A DNA stretch of 64,000 nucleotides, taken from NCBI GenBank assembly GCA_013368445.1, contig JAACJO010000041.1, forward strand, positions 1 to 64,000, read 5' to 3'. The translations under genes were made by a program, and so were the position numbers. Numbering within the stretch: position 1 is the stretch's first letter; every line of letters starts with the position of its first letter. Origin of the DNA: Leucocoprinus leucothites (lineage: Eukaryota; Basidiomycota; Agaricomycetes; Agaricales; Agaricaceae). Under the pieces are notes generated by a model. It made no database searches. It was given only the letters and a program-made list of their open reading frames with translations, and was not told the DNA's origin. Positions 45,101 through 55,540 of the stretch are shown one piece after another.

Positions 45101-46569
45101 CCAGTAACCAGTTCCTGCTGTATCATCTTCTTCACATCAGCATAATTATGGTGTGCAAAGCGACGGTGCCAGAGTGAGAGGTCAGGGGGAAGTGTGGAGA
45201 TGCTAAAAGCAGTCTCAGAAGCGATGGTAGTGCCATTGAGGATAGCAGAGTTGGTGGAATCAATGGAGGCAGTGAAGAGAGTCTCTCCCTTCAGTCTAAA
45301 GGCCATAGAATGCGAAGAAATCGATATATTGAACCCCTTATTTCGTGTGAGGTATAGACAAGACAGGAGATTACTCTGGAGGTCCGGAACATGCAGTACA
45401 CGTGAAAACTCGACCGCTCCAGCCATTTTTCCGCCCATAACAGGCTGAAAGACCACTGAACCCATCCCAGCTGAATATATGACAGAGTTGTCTGCTAATC
45501 TGATTGGTATGCAACAGGGGGTATATTTCTTGAACCAATGACGGTGTGGGGTCATATGTGACGTAGCACCTGTGTCTGCAATCCAATGGAAGTCAGCATC
45601 GAGCTGGAGGGGTGGGGAAGAGGCTGAGGAAGTGGGGGAAGCGATAGGAGTGGAGGGGGAGCTTGTACTTGCATTTCCAGCGAATTCTGTGACTCTGCTT
45701 GCTTCTCCGGATGCTGGAGGGGCAGGGGAGCCGTCAGAGTCCTCCTGGGCCTTGTTGGCACGGTTTCCACGTCGTTTGGACCGGGGGGGAGTGTTCTGAG
45801 TGTCCTCTTGAGCTTTGAGGCGATCCTTGTCCTTTCTCCAGCATTTGGCCTCTGTATGACCGGTTTTGTGACACCAGCCACATGGATCGGTCGATCTCGC
45901 TGTTTTGAGGCCTCTGGAGGCGGCAGAAAGCGCAGAGGAGGAAGAGGGAAGGTCTATGGCCCTCCTGCGACGTTGGGTGTCCTCAGTGACAAAGGCCTGA
46001 TGCACAGCAGCCTTGTCAAGTTTGTCCTTGAGGAGGAGAGAGGAAATGAAAGAGGAGTACTCCTCAGTGGGCAGGGCTCGGATTAGAGCCATAGAAGCGA
46101 GCTCCTCATCTAGGCCTTTGAGGTCAAAGTCATCAGGGCGAAGATTTTGGATTTGCTTCATGCTCTCCTCCACCCTGTTGATGAGGGACTGCAGGGACTC
46201 GTCCTCAGCCTTCCTGATGTTGAAGAGGTCGTCATAGGCATTAAAACGAGTGCCAGGACGCCTCTGGAGGTGCACAGCTCGCAAATCTGTCCACATCTTG
46301 ACAGGATCATCCCTATCAGTGAAGTGAACCCTCTGGTCCGGTTCCACCATGAGATATAGCCAGCCAGCAGCCTTGTCAGCCTTCGCATTCCAGGCCTCCC
46401 TAGAGTCAAAGGTGGCTTGGGTAGTGGGGGAAGGGATCTCAGGCTTTAGGAGTTCACCTTTGACCAGTCTCCACAGGCCAGAGGCCTGGAGCCATGCCTG
46501 CATCTCACCTGCCCAGGTAGAGTAGTTGGTGGCATTGAGCTTGTCAAAGTTGGGGCCAGAGGAAGACAT
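42139..46569 (-). pseudogene. Copia-B #2 gag-pol (single frame, three TGA stops)
   Basis: MSSSGPNFDKLNATNYSTWA at 46569 starts a frame of 1,477 codons ending at 42139. Gag: WAGEMQAWLQASGLWRLVKGE, FNAYDDLFNIRKAEDESLQS, knuckle CGWCHKTGHTEAKC. Protease: WIADTGATSHMTPHRHWF. Pre-integrase: LWHRRFAHHNYADVKKM, CEPCLAGKMH. Integrase: HSDLHGPLP, DDKGGEYMSNAF and NGLAERANRTMGER. RT: SGWVFKLKLNPDQSIEHY, VDISSAFTYGEL, YGLKQSARQWNKKL, PVFIDDITLVS (FIDD in place of YVDD). RNase H: TYTDASHGGCKQ, TLSSTEAEYVA. The three stops are at 44890-44892, 43963-43965 and 43168-43170. In Copia-B #1 the third is CGA and the first two are CAA, so all can derive from CGA. Otherwise intact. Confidence 0.95.
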
Positions 46570-46960
46570 CTGGGCGGACTAGGAAGCTGAAATGCGGTGT
46601 AGGGCAACGAGGAAAGGGTTGGTGGTCCTGTAACAAGGGGTATACGTGGCAAACGGTGGGATCGACGGACTGGCAAAGTTCGGAGCGGAACGGGGCAACA
46701 GTTGGTATGGGAGGAGCAGAGGAATATTAGGATTAGAATAGAGTGATTAGGAATGGTAGTGGGATAGTGGAATGAGAAATGGCCGGAACGCAGCGAAACT
46801 TGGTGAAGTCGTGGAGACACGCGAGATCGACGGGTGTGCCCGGAAGCGACTGGAGCGACGCGAAAACAAAGGAGAAAACGCGAAAACGGCGGATAGGAGA
46901 AGAGGAAGACAGTTGAGGATGAAATGAGGCAAAAGTTGTTGTCTGAGGCTTCTAGAGGCC
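46570..46960 (-). other. Copia-B #2 5' leader
   Basis: About 390 bp between primer-binding site and gag start. No open frame of note; probably holds packaging and dimerisation signals, which I cannot point to. Confidence 0.6.
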
Positions 46961-46961
46961 G

Positions 46962-46973
46962 GGGCCCATAACC
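46962..46973 (-). other. Copia-B #2 primer-binding site
   Basis: GGGCCCATAACC on the + strand, reading GGTTATGGGCCC in element orientation and abutting the 5' LTR. Same half initiator tRNA-Met site as Copia-A. Confidence 0.8.
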
Positions 46974-47278
46974 TGTTAGAAGGTGACGCACAGGGGACGT
47001 GTGGGAGGTCCTAGAAACCAGAGAAATCGCCCAGGGAGCTCACAACTCACACAGGAATCTGTGGACAACTGTAAATGACTGATATTAACAAGATAGAAAC
47101 TTGTACTCACCTGTGGACAACTGTAAATGACTGAGAGTCAAGAAAGCGTCCACAGGAGAGTTGAACATGCAGTCAGGTGATCTACAACTGACTAAGCAAC
47201 CTCTGCATCAACTCTAACTTCACACATCAACAAATCAATCACAAATACTTGTAGACTGTCCAGAGCACATCTGACACA
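46974..47278 (-). repeat. Copia-B #2 5' LTR
   Basis: 305 bp, nearly identical to 41774-42078, with the same internal direct repeat. It borders H8 sequence (CCTGTGGCGGTCC) at 47279. Confidence 0.95.
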
Positions 47279-47859
47279 CCTGTGGCGGTCCTCATCGTAC
47301 TGAGAACCACCACTCCCACTCGAGCTGTTGTAAGGGGAGTCCAAAGGCAAATCCCCCTATCCCGCCCACTGCCGCTGAGGATCCCTGTCCTCATATCAAG
47401 TGCGTCAACTGCACCAAGTCACATGCAGCTGATGATCACAAATGTCCATTCTGGCAACACTGGTTTGACCGGCTTTGGCTTGAAAACCATCGCCGCGATG
47501 CCACTTGGTCGCGTCTGTAGGGTTCTCTTCCCTACAGGTTGCATTGTCCGCCCCTGTGCTGTGCATGGTGGGCCCTGGAGATCCATGCTGTGCACTTCCA
47601 TCTGCTGGTAAAACAGAACAGCCCAACTTGTATTGTAGTATGCTTTCATTTCGAACTATGTACCACTGCGTGAAGATGTCGTTTGTACTAGGTGGACTTC
47701 GGACTTGTATTTATACCTAGCTATGTAGATGTGTAGTTGGTAGCAGTACTTTCTGCATGTTGTAGTAGTTGGGCGTGGACTGCTTTCGCACACTGCGTTA
47801 TAAATTTGCAACCCCTCCGGGGTCGTGTTGACTCAAAAAAAAAAAAAAAAAAAAAAAAA
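47279..47859 (+). mobile_element. Half-LINE H8, 3' part
   Basis: Resumes ORF1 in the second knuckle (CGGPHRTENHHSHSSCC in one frame), then CVNCTKSHAADDHKCPFW, the 3' UTR, a terminal hairpin (47808-47827; GCAACCCC/GGGGTCGT, one arm decayed by G to A) and about 24 A. The target duplication GCACATGCAGTGCA follows at 47860-47873. Confidence 0.9.
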
Positions 47860-50635
47860 GCACATGCAGTGCATGACTTGGCAGCTTTGTTAGAGTGCCA
47901 GGTCCAGTCGAACCTGTTTCTCCAAAATGGACACTTAGTGTTGTTAGCATGGTGATCACCTTTGCAATTGAGACATTTGAAGTTCTTGAGATGAGGACAT
48001 GGGATGCCATCAGGAGTGGCATCATGAGGGGGGTTAGATTTTGGATTGGCCTTGCAGCACCAGGCCATAGATCAATGATTCTCAACGTGATGAGGACCAC
48101 CACAAATTTGACAGTGAGTGCCAAGGGCATAACATGTATGAGTGGGATGGCCCCACCACCAACAGTTCCTGCATTGTGCAATACCAGGGTGCATACTGGT
48201 AGCTCAGATGGTGCCAACATGTCAGCCAAAGTTGATAGTACGGTTGACTAACATTTTGGCTTTAATACCATTTTGGAAGTCCCAGATGTTGAACCATATA
48301 ACGGCTGTATCTAATTTGGGGGAGGCTCTCATAATGCGGGGATGAGCAGCAAGGATGACATTTTTGAAGAGGGATGATTGGCCAAGGGCCTGCTCAACGA
48401 AAGTGGGAGAGAGGGGGTTGGAGGAATTGGCTATCCAGTAAGGGATGCCAATGATTTTGAGGAATGATTTGGATTGCGGAAGACGGGGCTCAATGGGGAT
48501 AGCATCTCCAAGTTGCCAGGCTTTTTTCAGCTAGGATTTAATGGTATTGAGGTTGGTAGGAGTGGCAACACCCAAGGTGGCAATGGATATGCTGTTGTAT
48601 GATTTGCAAACAGATTCAACACAAAGTTTGGATTGAGTGGCAGTAAGGCTGTGGTTGCAGAATTCAGCCACTTTGTTAAAGTCTTTGATGCGATCTGCAA
48701 TAATGTTTCCCTCAAAAGGAATGAGGACTTGGCAACAGGTAGGACCGTGTGTTGTCATTTTTGGTTTAGTGCATAGAGTGCTTGAGGTTGAAGGTTTGGG
48801 CACTTGAGGCTGGGCACTACCAAAACCTGCCTTATACATAGCAAGGACTTTGTCGTATGAAAGTTTAGGGAAGACAAGTATCATTTCTCACATCTTAACC
48901 CCATCAATGTTGGGGGAGGTGGAAGAAGAAGCCACTGGCTGGACACTCCATTGGGCAGCATCAGCAAACAACATGTTCTTCTTGTTAAAGTGTTCCATAA
49001 GGGGTTTGGTGAATGCCTTATGGTCAGGAGGGGAAATAGGGGACAGCATTTCAGAGATGCCCTTGGGGTTAGGTTTGGATGACTGAGCCTGGCCATCAGA
49101 AGAAGGGCGCCCAACTGAGTACTCGAAATTTCCATTCCCATTCCTTGGAATCATGTGATTGGAAGGTGGAGGGGAGCCTGGGAGATATGGATAGGGCTGG
49201 CAGGCTTAGAAGACAAGACATCATTCTTTGCCTTTCAGAGACCTGGTGCAGACGAGACATCATGTGCCTTACCAGAAGATGAGACATCATTCTGGGGGGA
49301 GGAAGGGTGCCCTCAACGGGAGGGGCTTTGTCAATGTTCATGGAGTCATCATCAATTCATGCTGTGGAATTAGTGTGCCTGACAACAATGCCAGGTGGGA
49401 ATAGGGCGGTGGGGATGAAAGATGGGGAAGGTTTACATGCCTTCTTTCCCTTGCCCTTACCCTTTGGAGGGGGGGAGGAGTCCATCATAGGGATTTTGGC
49501 GGGAGGGCTGAGATATTGTCTCAGCGCTTCGACAATCATGAGTCTGCTTTCACTATTGATGGGTAAGTGGTCCCAGCCTGTTTCAAACATAGTCATTAGT
49601 AAACAATAAATGGGTTCCTCCATTTGGGGAAACCTTGAGTCTTTCTCTCTGGGCTGTAATCCCAGAGCGGCGTGGTGCTTGAAGAAATTAGTAATATATT
49701 TAAGCACCTTGATCGCTTTGAAGGCAGCTTCACTGACAAAAACAGTTTCTTTGGTGGCTGTGTTGGATGGATCCTTAAGATCCAGAAGATATGGCTGTGC
49801 AGGCCTAGACTCCTGCGGCTGTGCGGTGATATCACTAGTGACATCATGTGTGACATCATTAGTATCAGAAGATCTGGCAAAGAAAGTTGCCAGAGTGCCG
49901 GATAGCATAGCATTTGCTGACTTAGCAGATCCATGGATCACATGAGGCAGCCTTGAGGTGGGTGGGGGTCCAAAGAACTGAGTGGTGGGTGCCCCATTAC
50001 TGAGTATCCCATCCTCTTGGTCACTCCATGTGTCCCTGCAAGAGTTCAAGTTCAAAGGATTGGGAGGATTGAGCTCACCTACAAATCCCTCCCCAAAAGG
50101 GTGAAAGGGAATGGGCAATTTGAAGCCATTGTATGTGCTCATAGACGCTGTTCTTGAGATGGCTTTGGGTGTAGTGTCCATACCTTGATGGACGTCATGA
50201 GCATGAGCTTGCTTGGTATGTGACAAAGGGGGAGGAGGAGTTCTGAGGGAGGAGTGTGATGCTGTACATAAGAATATAGCACGAGCAGTTATGGGGGAGG
50301 GGGGGATTGAGGAATCAGACAAATCAGAATCACTCTCACCACTTTCCTCTACATTAGAGCCAGCTCTGGATGGAGTGGCATACTTGGCATCATCTTGAAC
50401 AGAGTGTCTAGTCGATTTGATAGAGAGCACAGGCAATTTTGAGTGGTCGCACTTGCTGATTGAGACACATGTTTCAGTGTTGGCAATGTTCATAGGGTCC
50501 GAGGACAGTGGTGGGGTACCCTTAAGGTCCACCCAATGCAATGGTGTGGTCATTTTGATAGTATTCATAGCCAATATGTATGTAGACACCGTCAAAGAAA
50601 TCGATGATGGTGGTAAGAGGGAAAGGAGGACCATA
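47860..50635 (-). mobile_element. LINE copy 2, 5' part (ORF1 and 5' UTR)
   Basis: Completes the LINE interrupted at 32733/40058. Its 5' end at 50581-50635 reads, in reverse, TTTCCCTCTTACCACC and then ATCATCGATTTC and GGTGTCT, a diverged version of the half-LINE 5' box. The target duplication GGAAGCATC follows at 50636-50644. Confidence 0.9.
47874..50568 (-). pseudogene. LINE copy 2 ORF1: gag-like zinc-knuckle protein
   Basis: Likely start MNTIKMTTPLHWVDLKG at 50568; the frame is open further upstream, but that is the 5' UTR. It is longer than half-LINE ORF1: a unique Ser/Pro-rich N-terminus, then HVIHGSAKSANAML, equivalent to the HGSADKA motif of the H elements, and helical stretches (FVSEAAFKAIKVLKYITNFF). 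After a stop at 49357 and a frame change it continues with TTHGPTCCQVLIPFEGN, SKSFLKIIGIPYWIANS and AVIWFNIWDFQNGIKAK (core). Knuckles: CRNCWWWGHPTHTC, CQICGGPHHVENH and CLNCKGDHHANNTKC. The homologous core and knuckles show H ORF1 and LINE ORF1 have common ancestry. Confidence 0.85.
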
Positions 50636-51821
50636 GGAAGCATCTGTGTAGGTCAGAAAGAGCTCCTCAGCTTCACAGCCCTTGTAAACAAGCTTGTAAT
50701 TGCTTGTGCCCTTCAGATAGCGTAGGAGATGCTTCACAGCAGCCCAGTGCTCAGGATGAGGGTTGTGGTTGAATCTCCCAAGGTAGGAGACTGCATAAGC
50801 AATATCTGGGTGGGTCATGGTGGCTAGATACTGCAGGGAGCCTACAGCAGAGAGATAGGGAATGGATCGCATTTCCTCTTGCTGGGAAGGAGTGGGAACA
50901 AGTGTGGAGAGTTCTGTGCCAGGAGAGAGCGGAGTCTTCACAGAATTGCAGTCAGACATGTTGAATCTGTTGAGGAGCTCCTGGACATAGTGGGACTGGG
51001 AAAGTGAAATAGTGTGGGCTTCAAGGTCCTGCTTGACCTGGACAGAGAGGAGGAATGTGGTGGCTCCCAAATTGCGCAATTTGAAGTGTTTCTGCAGCTC
51101 CAGCACTGTGGCATCCATGGCAGCATTATTCTTTGAAACAAGGGTGATATCATCAATGAAAACAGGCACTATGACCTTGACTTCACCCTTGGAGTAGATG
51201 TAGATGGAACTGTTGCTCTGGAGTCGTTTAAAGCCCAGGGAATCAAGCACAGTGTGTAGCTTCTTGTTCCACTGTCTGGCTGACTGTTTGAGGCCATAGA
51301 GTGACTTGTGCAGCTTGCAAATGATATTTGGGCCTCTCTGGTGATATCCTTCAGGCTGCCTCATGTAAATGTCCTCATCCAGCTCTCCATAGGTGAATGC
51401 AGAGGAGATATCCACAGATCGCATTTTGAAGCCTTCCTTGGCTGCCAAAGCTATAATAAGGCACAGGGATGCAGGACAAAATGTAGGGGCAAAAACCTCG
51501 GTGTAGTTATAGCCAGGACGCTGGGAATAGCCCTTTGCAACAAGCCTAGAGTGATAGCACTCAATAGACTGGTCTGGGTTGAGTTTCAACTTGAAAACCC
51601 AGCCAGACTTGACAATTTTGGCCCCAGGAGGTAGCTCAACAAGCTCCCAGGTCCCATTTGCGATCAGAGTTGATATTTCGGTGTTGCAGGCTTCTCTCCA
51701 CTTGTCAGCATCCAGGGCCTTCATAGCAACCTTGTAGTTGCGAGGATCAGGCCCAGAAACACTTCCAGCAAACTCTACCCCCTCATAGTCAGTATCAACA
51801 TAGTTTCCTTGCTCCTGGTCC
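50636..51821 (-). pseudogene. Copia-B #1 RT to RNase H start
   Basis: An open stretch from 51724 across RT: DKWREACNTEISTLIANGTW, VDISSAFTYGELDEDIYMRQ, YGLKQSARQWNKKLHTVLDS, FKRLQSNSSIYIYSKGE (CGA kept where #2 has TGA), PVFIDDITLVSKNNAAMDA, up to TYTDASYG at the LINE copy 2 insertion. The frame then runs on into LINE 5' UTR sequence. H9 bounds it on the right. Confidence 0.9.
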
Positions 51822-51852
51822 TTTTTTTTTTTTTTTTTTTTTTTGAGTCAAT

Positions 51853-51871
51853 GCGACCCCTCTGGGGTCGC
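51853..51871 (-). other. 3'-terminal hairpin of H9
   Basis: GCGACCCCTCTGGGGTCGC: perfect 8-bp stem, TCT loop, a few bases from the poly(A). Confidence 0.8.
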
Positions 51872-52161
51872 AAATTTATAATGCGGTGCACGAAAGCAGT
51901 CCGCACCCAACTACTACAACATGCAGAAAGTACTGCTACCAACTACACATCTACATAGCTAGGTATACATATACGAGTCCAAAGTCCGCCTAGTACAAAT
52001 GATATCTTCATGCAGTGGTACATAGTTCGAAATGAAAGTATACTACAATACAAGTTGGGTTGTTCTGATTTACCGGCGGATGGAAAGTGCACGGCATGGA
52101 TCTCGATGACCCACCACGCACAGTGCGGGGGCGGACAATGCGACCTGCAGGGAAGAGAACC

Positions 52162-54033
52162 CTACAGATGCAACCAAGCAGCATTGTGGCAATGGTTTTC
52201 AAGCCAAAGCTGGTCAAACCGGTGTTGCCAGAATGGGCACTTGCGATCGTCAGCTGCATGCGACTTGGCGCAGTTGATGCACTTGATGCGAGGAGAGGGA
52301 TCCTCAGCGGCGGTAGGCAGGATAGGGGGGTTGGCCTTTGGACTCCCCTTACAATAGCTCGAGTGGGAGCGGTGGTTCTCAGTACGATGAGGACTGCCGC
52401 AGGCAGCACATCGTAATGCACGGGCGCAGCATGATGAGGTAGAGTGACCCCAGCACCAGCAATGCTGACACTGAGGACTGCCTGGATGAGCGCGCGCAGC
52501 CCAGATCATGGACTGAACACCCTCGAAGTGGAGGTACTTGCCCAGGAGCTTCTTGGCGCTCGCTTCTGATTGAGAGTCCCAGAGGTTGAACCAGACGGTG
52601 GCGGTGTCGGCTCTGGTGGAGTTGCGCATAATGCGTATGGAGGAAACGTCTGCGAAAATGTCCTTGAAGGTGGACAATCGCATGCGGTCGGTCACGTGAT
52701 TCGGCGTGATGCGGACACCGTTCACAAAATAGGGGATGTCAAGGACCTTAAGGTAAGACCTTGACCTGGGGCGGCACATCTTGATCATAAAAGGGGCGGT
52801 GAAGACGGAGGGGATGGAGGACTCAATGACATCACAGTCGGCATCAGAGGGAATGGAGGAGGTGTGCAGTGCAATCGTGCTGTACACCTTGGTGATGTTC
52901 TCCACATGCAAGATTGACTTGGCGCAGGAGAGGGAATCATTGAGAAGGCGCATGGCCTTGTGATGGAGATAGGTGACCTCGTCAGTACTGCCGACGAAGT
53001 CGAGGAAGAGTTGGCGACGGGTAGGGCCCACTGTTGTCATGCACAGCTTCCAAGTGGTGGGAGCGGCAGCCTGGGTGGCCTGATGCATAGCGGTGATGCG
53101 ATCAGGGTCGAGATCGGGGTGGGACTGCACCAACTTGATCAGTGATACAACCCCAGCAGGGTGGGCCACCTCGGCAAAGGACTTCTTGACTGAGGTGGAA
53201 GGAGGGGGCACTTTGGTGGGCACTCGCTGGGCTTGGCCATCAGACCTGACCCTAGCTTGGGGGGGGGGGCCACTAGCGCACACTTTGGAGGGTGCTTGCT
53301 TGGGTGGTAGAGTGGGATGGGCCGGGGCGGGCTGACAATCCGGGGGCGGTTGTTTGGGCACTTTGGGGTCACCCATACTAATGTCACATGGACCTGCTTT
53401 GTCAGCAGATCCACGGGACGACTCATGGTCGCCGTGTGGTTGATTAGGGCTGGTGGAAATGGCCCCAGAGTGAAGGAAGGAGTCGACCGTAGGCCACCCC
53501 TGCTTCAGAAACATCGGAGTGAGCTGGGTATTGCCCCAGCCCCTCTTCCTGAATTCCCACATGCTCCCACAGACATAGAGAGCAAATGAGCGATGGGCCG
53601 TGTTGGTCATGATGGCAGCAGGCTCAAGATTCGAGAACCATCTCCCGAATCGACGAAGGCCTTCATAGGCGGCAGTGGCCTCCTCCTCCAAGTCAGGTCC
53701 GATGGAAGAGGGAGCAGAGGGGCCCGCCTGGGGTGCAATAGAGCCACTAGGAGCGACAGTGGAAGGACCTGCAGGGCTCAAAGCCACCGGAGGTTGAGTA
53801 GTAGGTGCAAGGGACAAAACGTCACCAGGCACCGGGCGAGGAGGCGACTCAAAGTCAGCCTTGGGGAGAATGGACCGAGGTCCAGAGAAGCCGCGGACGT
53901 TGCGCAGGTCGTCGTATGGATCGAGATGTTCGTCCTTGGACATCTCAGTGATGTTGAGCTCGTCATCAGAGGCGTTGGCGGACTCGGTTGTTTGGCGTAT
54001 AGCCTGTTTGGCTCTGGACTTTCATTTACCCAT
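52162..54033 (-). pseudogene. H9 ORF1: gag-like protein, beta type, one TGA at codon 4
   Basis: MGK-stop-KSRAKQAIRQ from 54033, then open to the natural stop at 52162, 624 codons in all. A 593-residue frame also starts at an internal ATG (MSKDEHLDPYDD, 53943), so a nearly complete protein might still be made. N-terminal module: FESPPRPVPGDVLSLAPTTQ, YEGLRRFGRWFSNLEPAAIM. Then HESSRGSADKAGPCDISMGD, the linker LPPKQAPSKVCASGPPPQAR, the core RRQLFLDFVGSTDEVTYLHH, RSYLKVLDIPYFVNGVRITP, ATVWFNLWDSQSEASAKKLL, and knuckles CQHCWCWGHSTSSC, CAACGSPHRTENHR, CINCAKSHAADDRKC. No endonuclease or RT follows. Confidence 0.9.
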
Positions 54034-54124
54034 GTAGAATAGGTAGAATATGATGTGTAACTAGACGTCTAATCAAACACCAACTTTCAATGGTGGTGGT
54101 AAGAGGTCAAGGAGGGACCTCCTG

Positions 54125-55540
54125 TTGCTCCTGGTCCTTTGGAGGGAAGAGCAGAGGTTTCCCCAGTAGCCAGTAGGCTGTCCTGGGTGCTGGAGGTCGT
54201 GTGGAGCGTCGCTGAGGCCGTGGGGGCTGCACAAGCGGTGTAGGAACCTGAGGAGGCGTTCTGGGAGGTGCTGGACTGATAGGAGTGGCATAGGAGATGT
54301 CAGAATCATCAGAGTCCGATGGGGAGTCACCAGATTGAAGAGGAACACTAGGACCAGCCTTGGGAGTCTCTGGAGCGTCAGAGGGCTCTACAGATGGACT
54401 GGGAGGCAGAGATCGCTCCTCAGACTTGGGAGAGTGACTGGGAGACTCTGGAGGCTGCTGAGGCTGACCTGGTGCTCTAGGCGGCTCAGGAGGCTCAGAT
54501 CAACATTCTGGAGGCTGGTCAACATCACCCCCTTCATCTGAGAGCGGTGGAAAGCCAGAGGATGGAGGAAGTGGAGGAAAAGGTGTAGAAGGGCTACTTG
54601 AAGATTGAGGAGGTGCTGGAGGTCCAGGGGGCGCAAAAGACAGTACATCGTCGCGCTTAGAGCCTGTGAGACATGGGAAGTACCTCTCATCAAAGTCAGC
54701 TCACTCAGAAATGCAAATTTGGCAAGTGGTGGGGTTGTAAAAGAGCCAGCCCTTGTAGCCAGTTGAATAACCAATAAAAACGCATTTTTCGACATGAGGC
54801 TGTAAGGAATTGTGCTTATCTTGCTGTATATGCACATAGGCAGTGCACCCCCATACCCTGAGGTAGGAAATGTCTGGTTTGCACTTGAAAAACACTGGGA
54901 AGGGTGTAGTGTTGGGGAGAGGAGCTGTAGGAAGTCTATTCCACACATGGACTATAGAAGCGATACAGTGGCCCCAGAATGAAGGAGGGAGTCCAGACTC
55001 TGCTAACATAGCTGTAATGCATTCCCCATAGTCCTGTTGGCTCTCTCAGCTAGGCCATTCTGCTGGGGCCTGTTGCGAGTGGAATGACACCTCTCAATGC
55101 CACAGTCCTTGGTAAACTGCAAAAATGCATTGGACATGTATTCACCACCTTTATCATCCTGTAGAGTGCGAATTTTCGCTCCTAGCTGGTTCTCTGCCCA
55201 AGCCTTGTACTCCTTGAATGCTTCAAAGGCTTCTGACTTGGCCCTAAGCAGGTAGACAGCTTGAAAACACGTAGAATCATCAGTCAATTTTGAGCCCAGT
55301 AACCAGTTCCTGCTGTATTATCTTCTTCACATCAGCATAATTATGGTGTGCAAAGCGACAGTGCCAGAGTGAGATGTCAGCAGAAAGTGTGGAGATGCTA
55401 AAAGCAGTATCAGAAGTGATAGTAGTGCCATTGAGGACAGCAGAGTTGGTGGAATCAATGGAGGCAGTGAAGAGAGGCTCTCCCTTGAGTCTAAAGGTCA
55501 TAGAGTGTGAAGAAATGGATATATTGAACCCCTTATTTCG
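54125..55540 (-). pseudogene. Copia-B #1 pre-integrase, integrase and linker
   Basis: On the minus strand: LWHCRFAHHNYADVKKI, a deletion of about 190 bp relative to #2 (around 55282), then STCFQAVYLLRAKSEAFEAF, DDKGGEYMSNAFLQF, NGLAERANRTMG, a frame change, PSFWGHCIASIVHVWNRLPT, KCVFIGYSTGYKGWLFYNP, and a Pro/Ser-rich linker. Where #2 has TGA before AVYLL and after SVPL, this copy has CAA. Confidence 0.85.

Larger units (their letters stand above)
41774..47278 (-). mobile_element. Copia-B #2: complete Ty1/copia retrotransposon, very young
   Basis: 5,505 bp with two 305-bp LTRs (41774-42078 and 46974-47278) that differ at only one position I can find (GATAGAGAC versus GATAGAAAC). It is inserted in H8 ORF1 between CCGCCT and CCTGTGG; only CCT is shared, so a full 5-bp duplication is not visible. 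The gag-pol frame is interrupted only by three TGA codons. Copia-B shares its primer-binding site with Copia-A but not its LTR. Confidence 0.95.
51822..54124 (-). mobile_element. Half-LINE H9 (beta type), full length, best-preserved ORF1
   Basis: Poly(T) 51822-51844, hairpin 51853-51871, 3' UTR, ORF1, 5' box ending near 54116, and about eight extra bases (ACCTCCTG) before the right target site. TTGCTCCTGGTCC flanks it (51809-51821 and 54125-54137). It is inserted in Copia-B #1. Confidence 0.95.

Noticed and set aside
47279..47283. A 5-bp target duplication for Copia-B #2
   Set aside because: Left flank CGCCT and right flank CCTGT share only CCT; I do not claim a full duplication.
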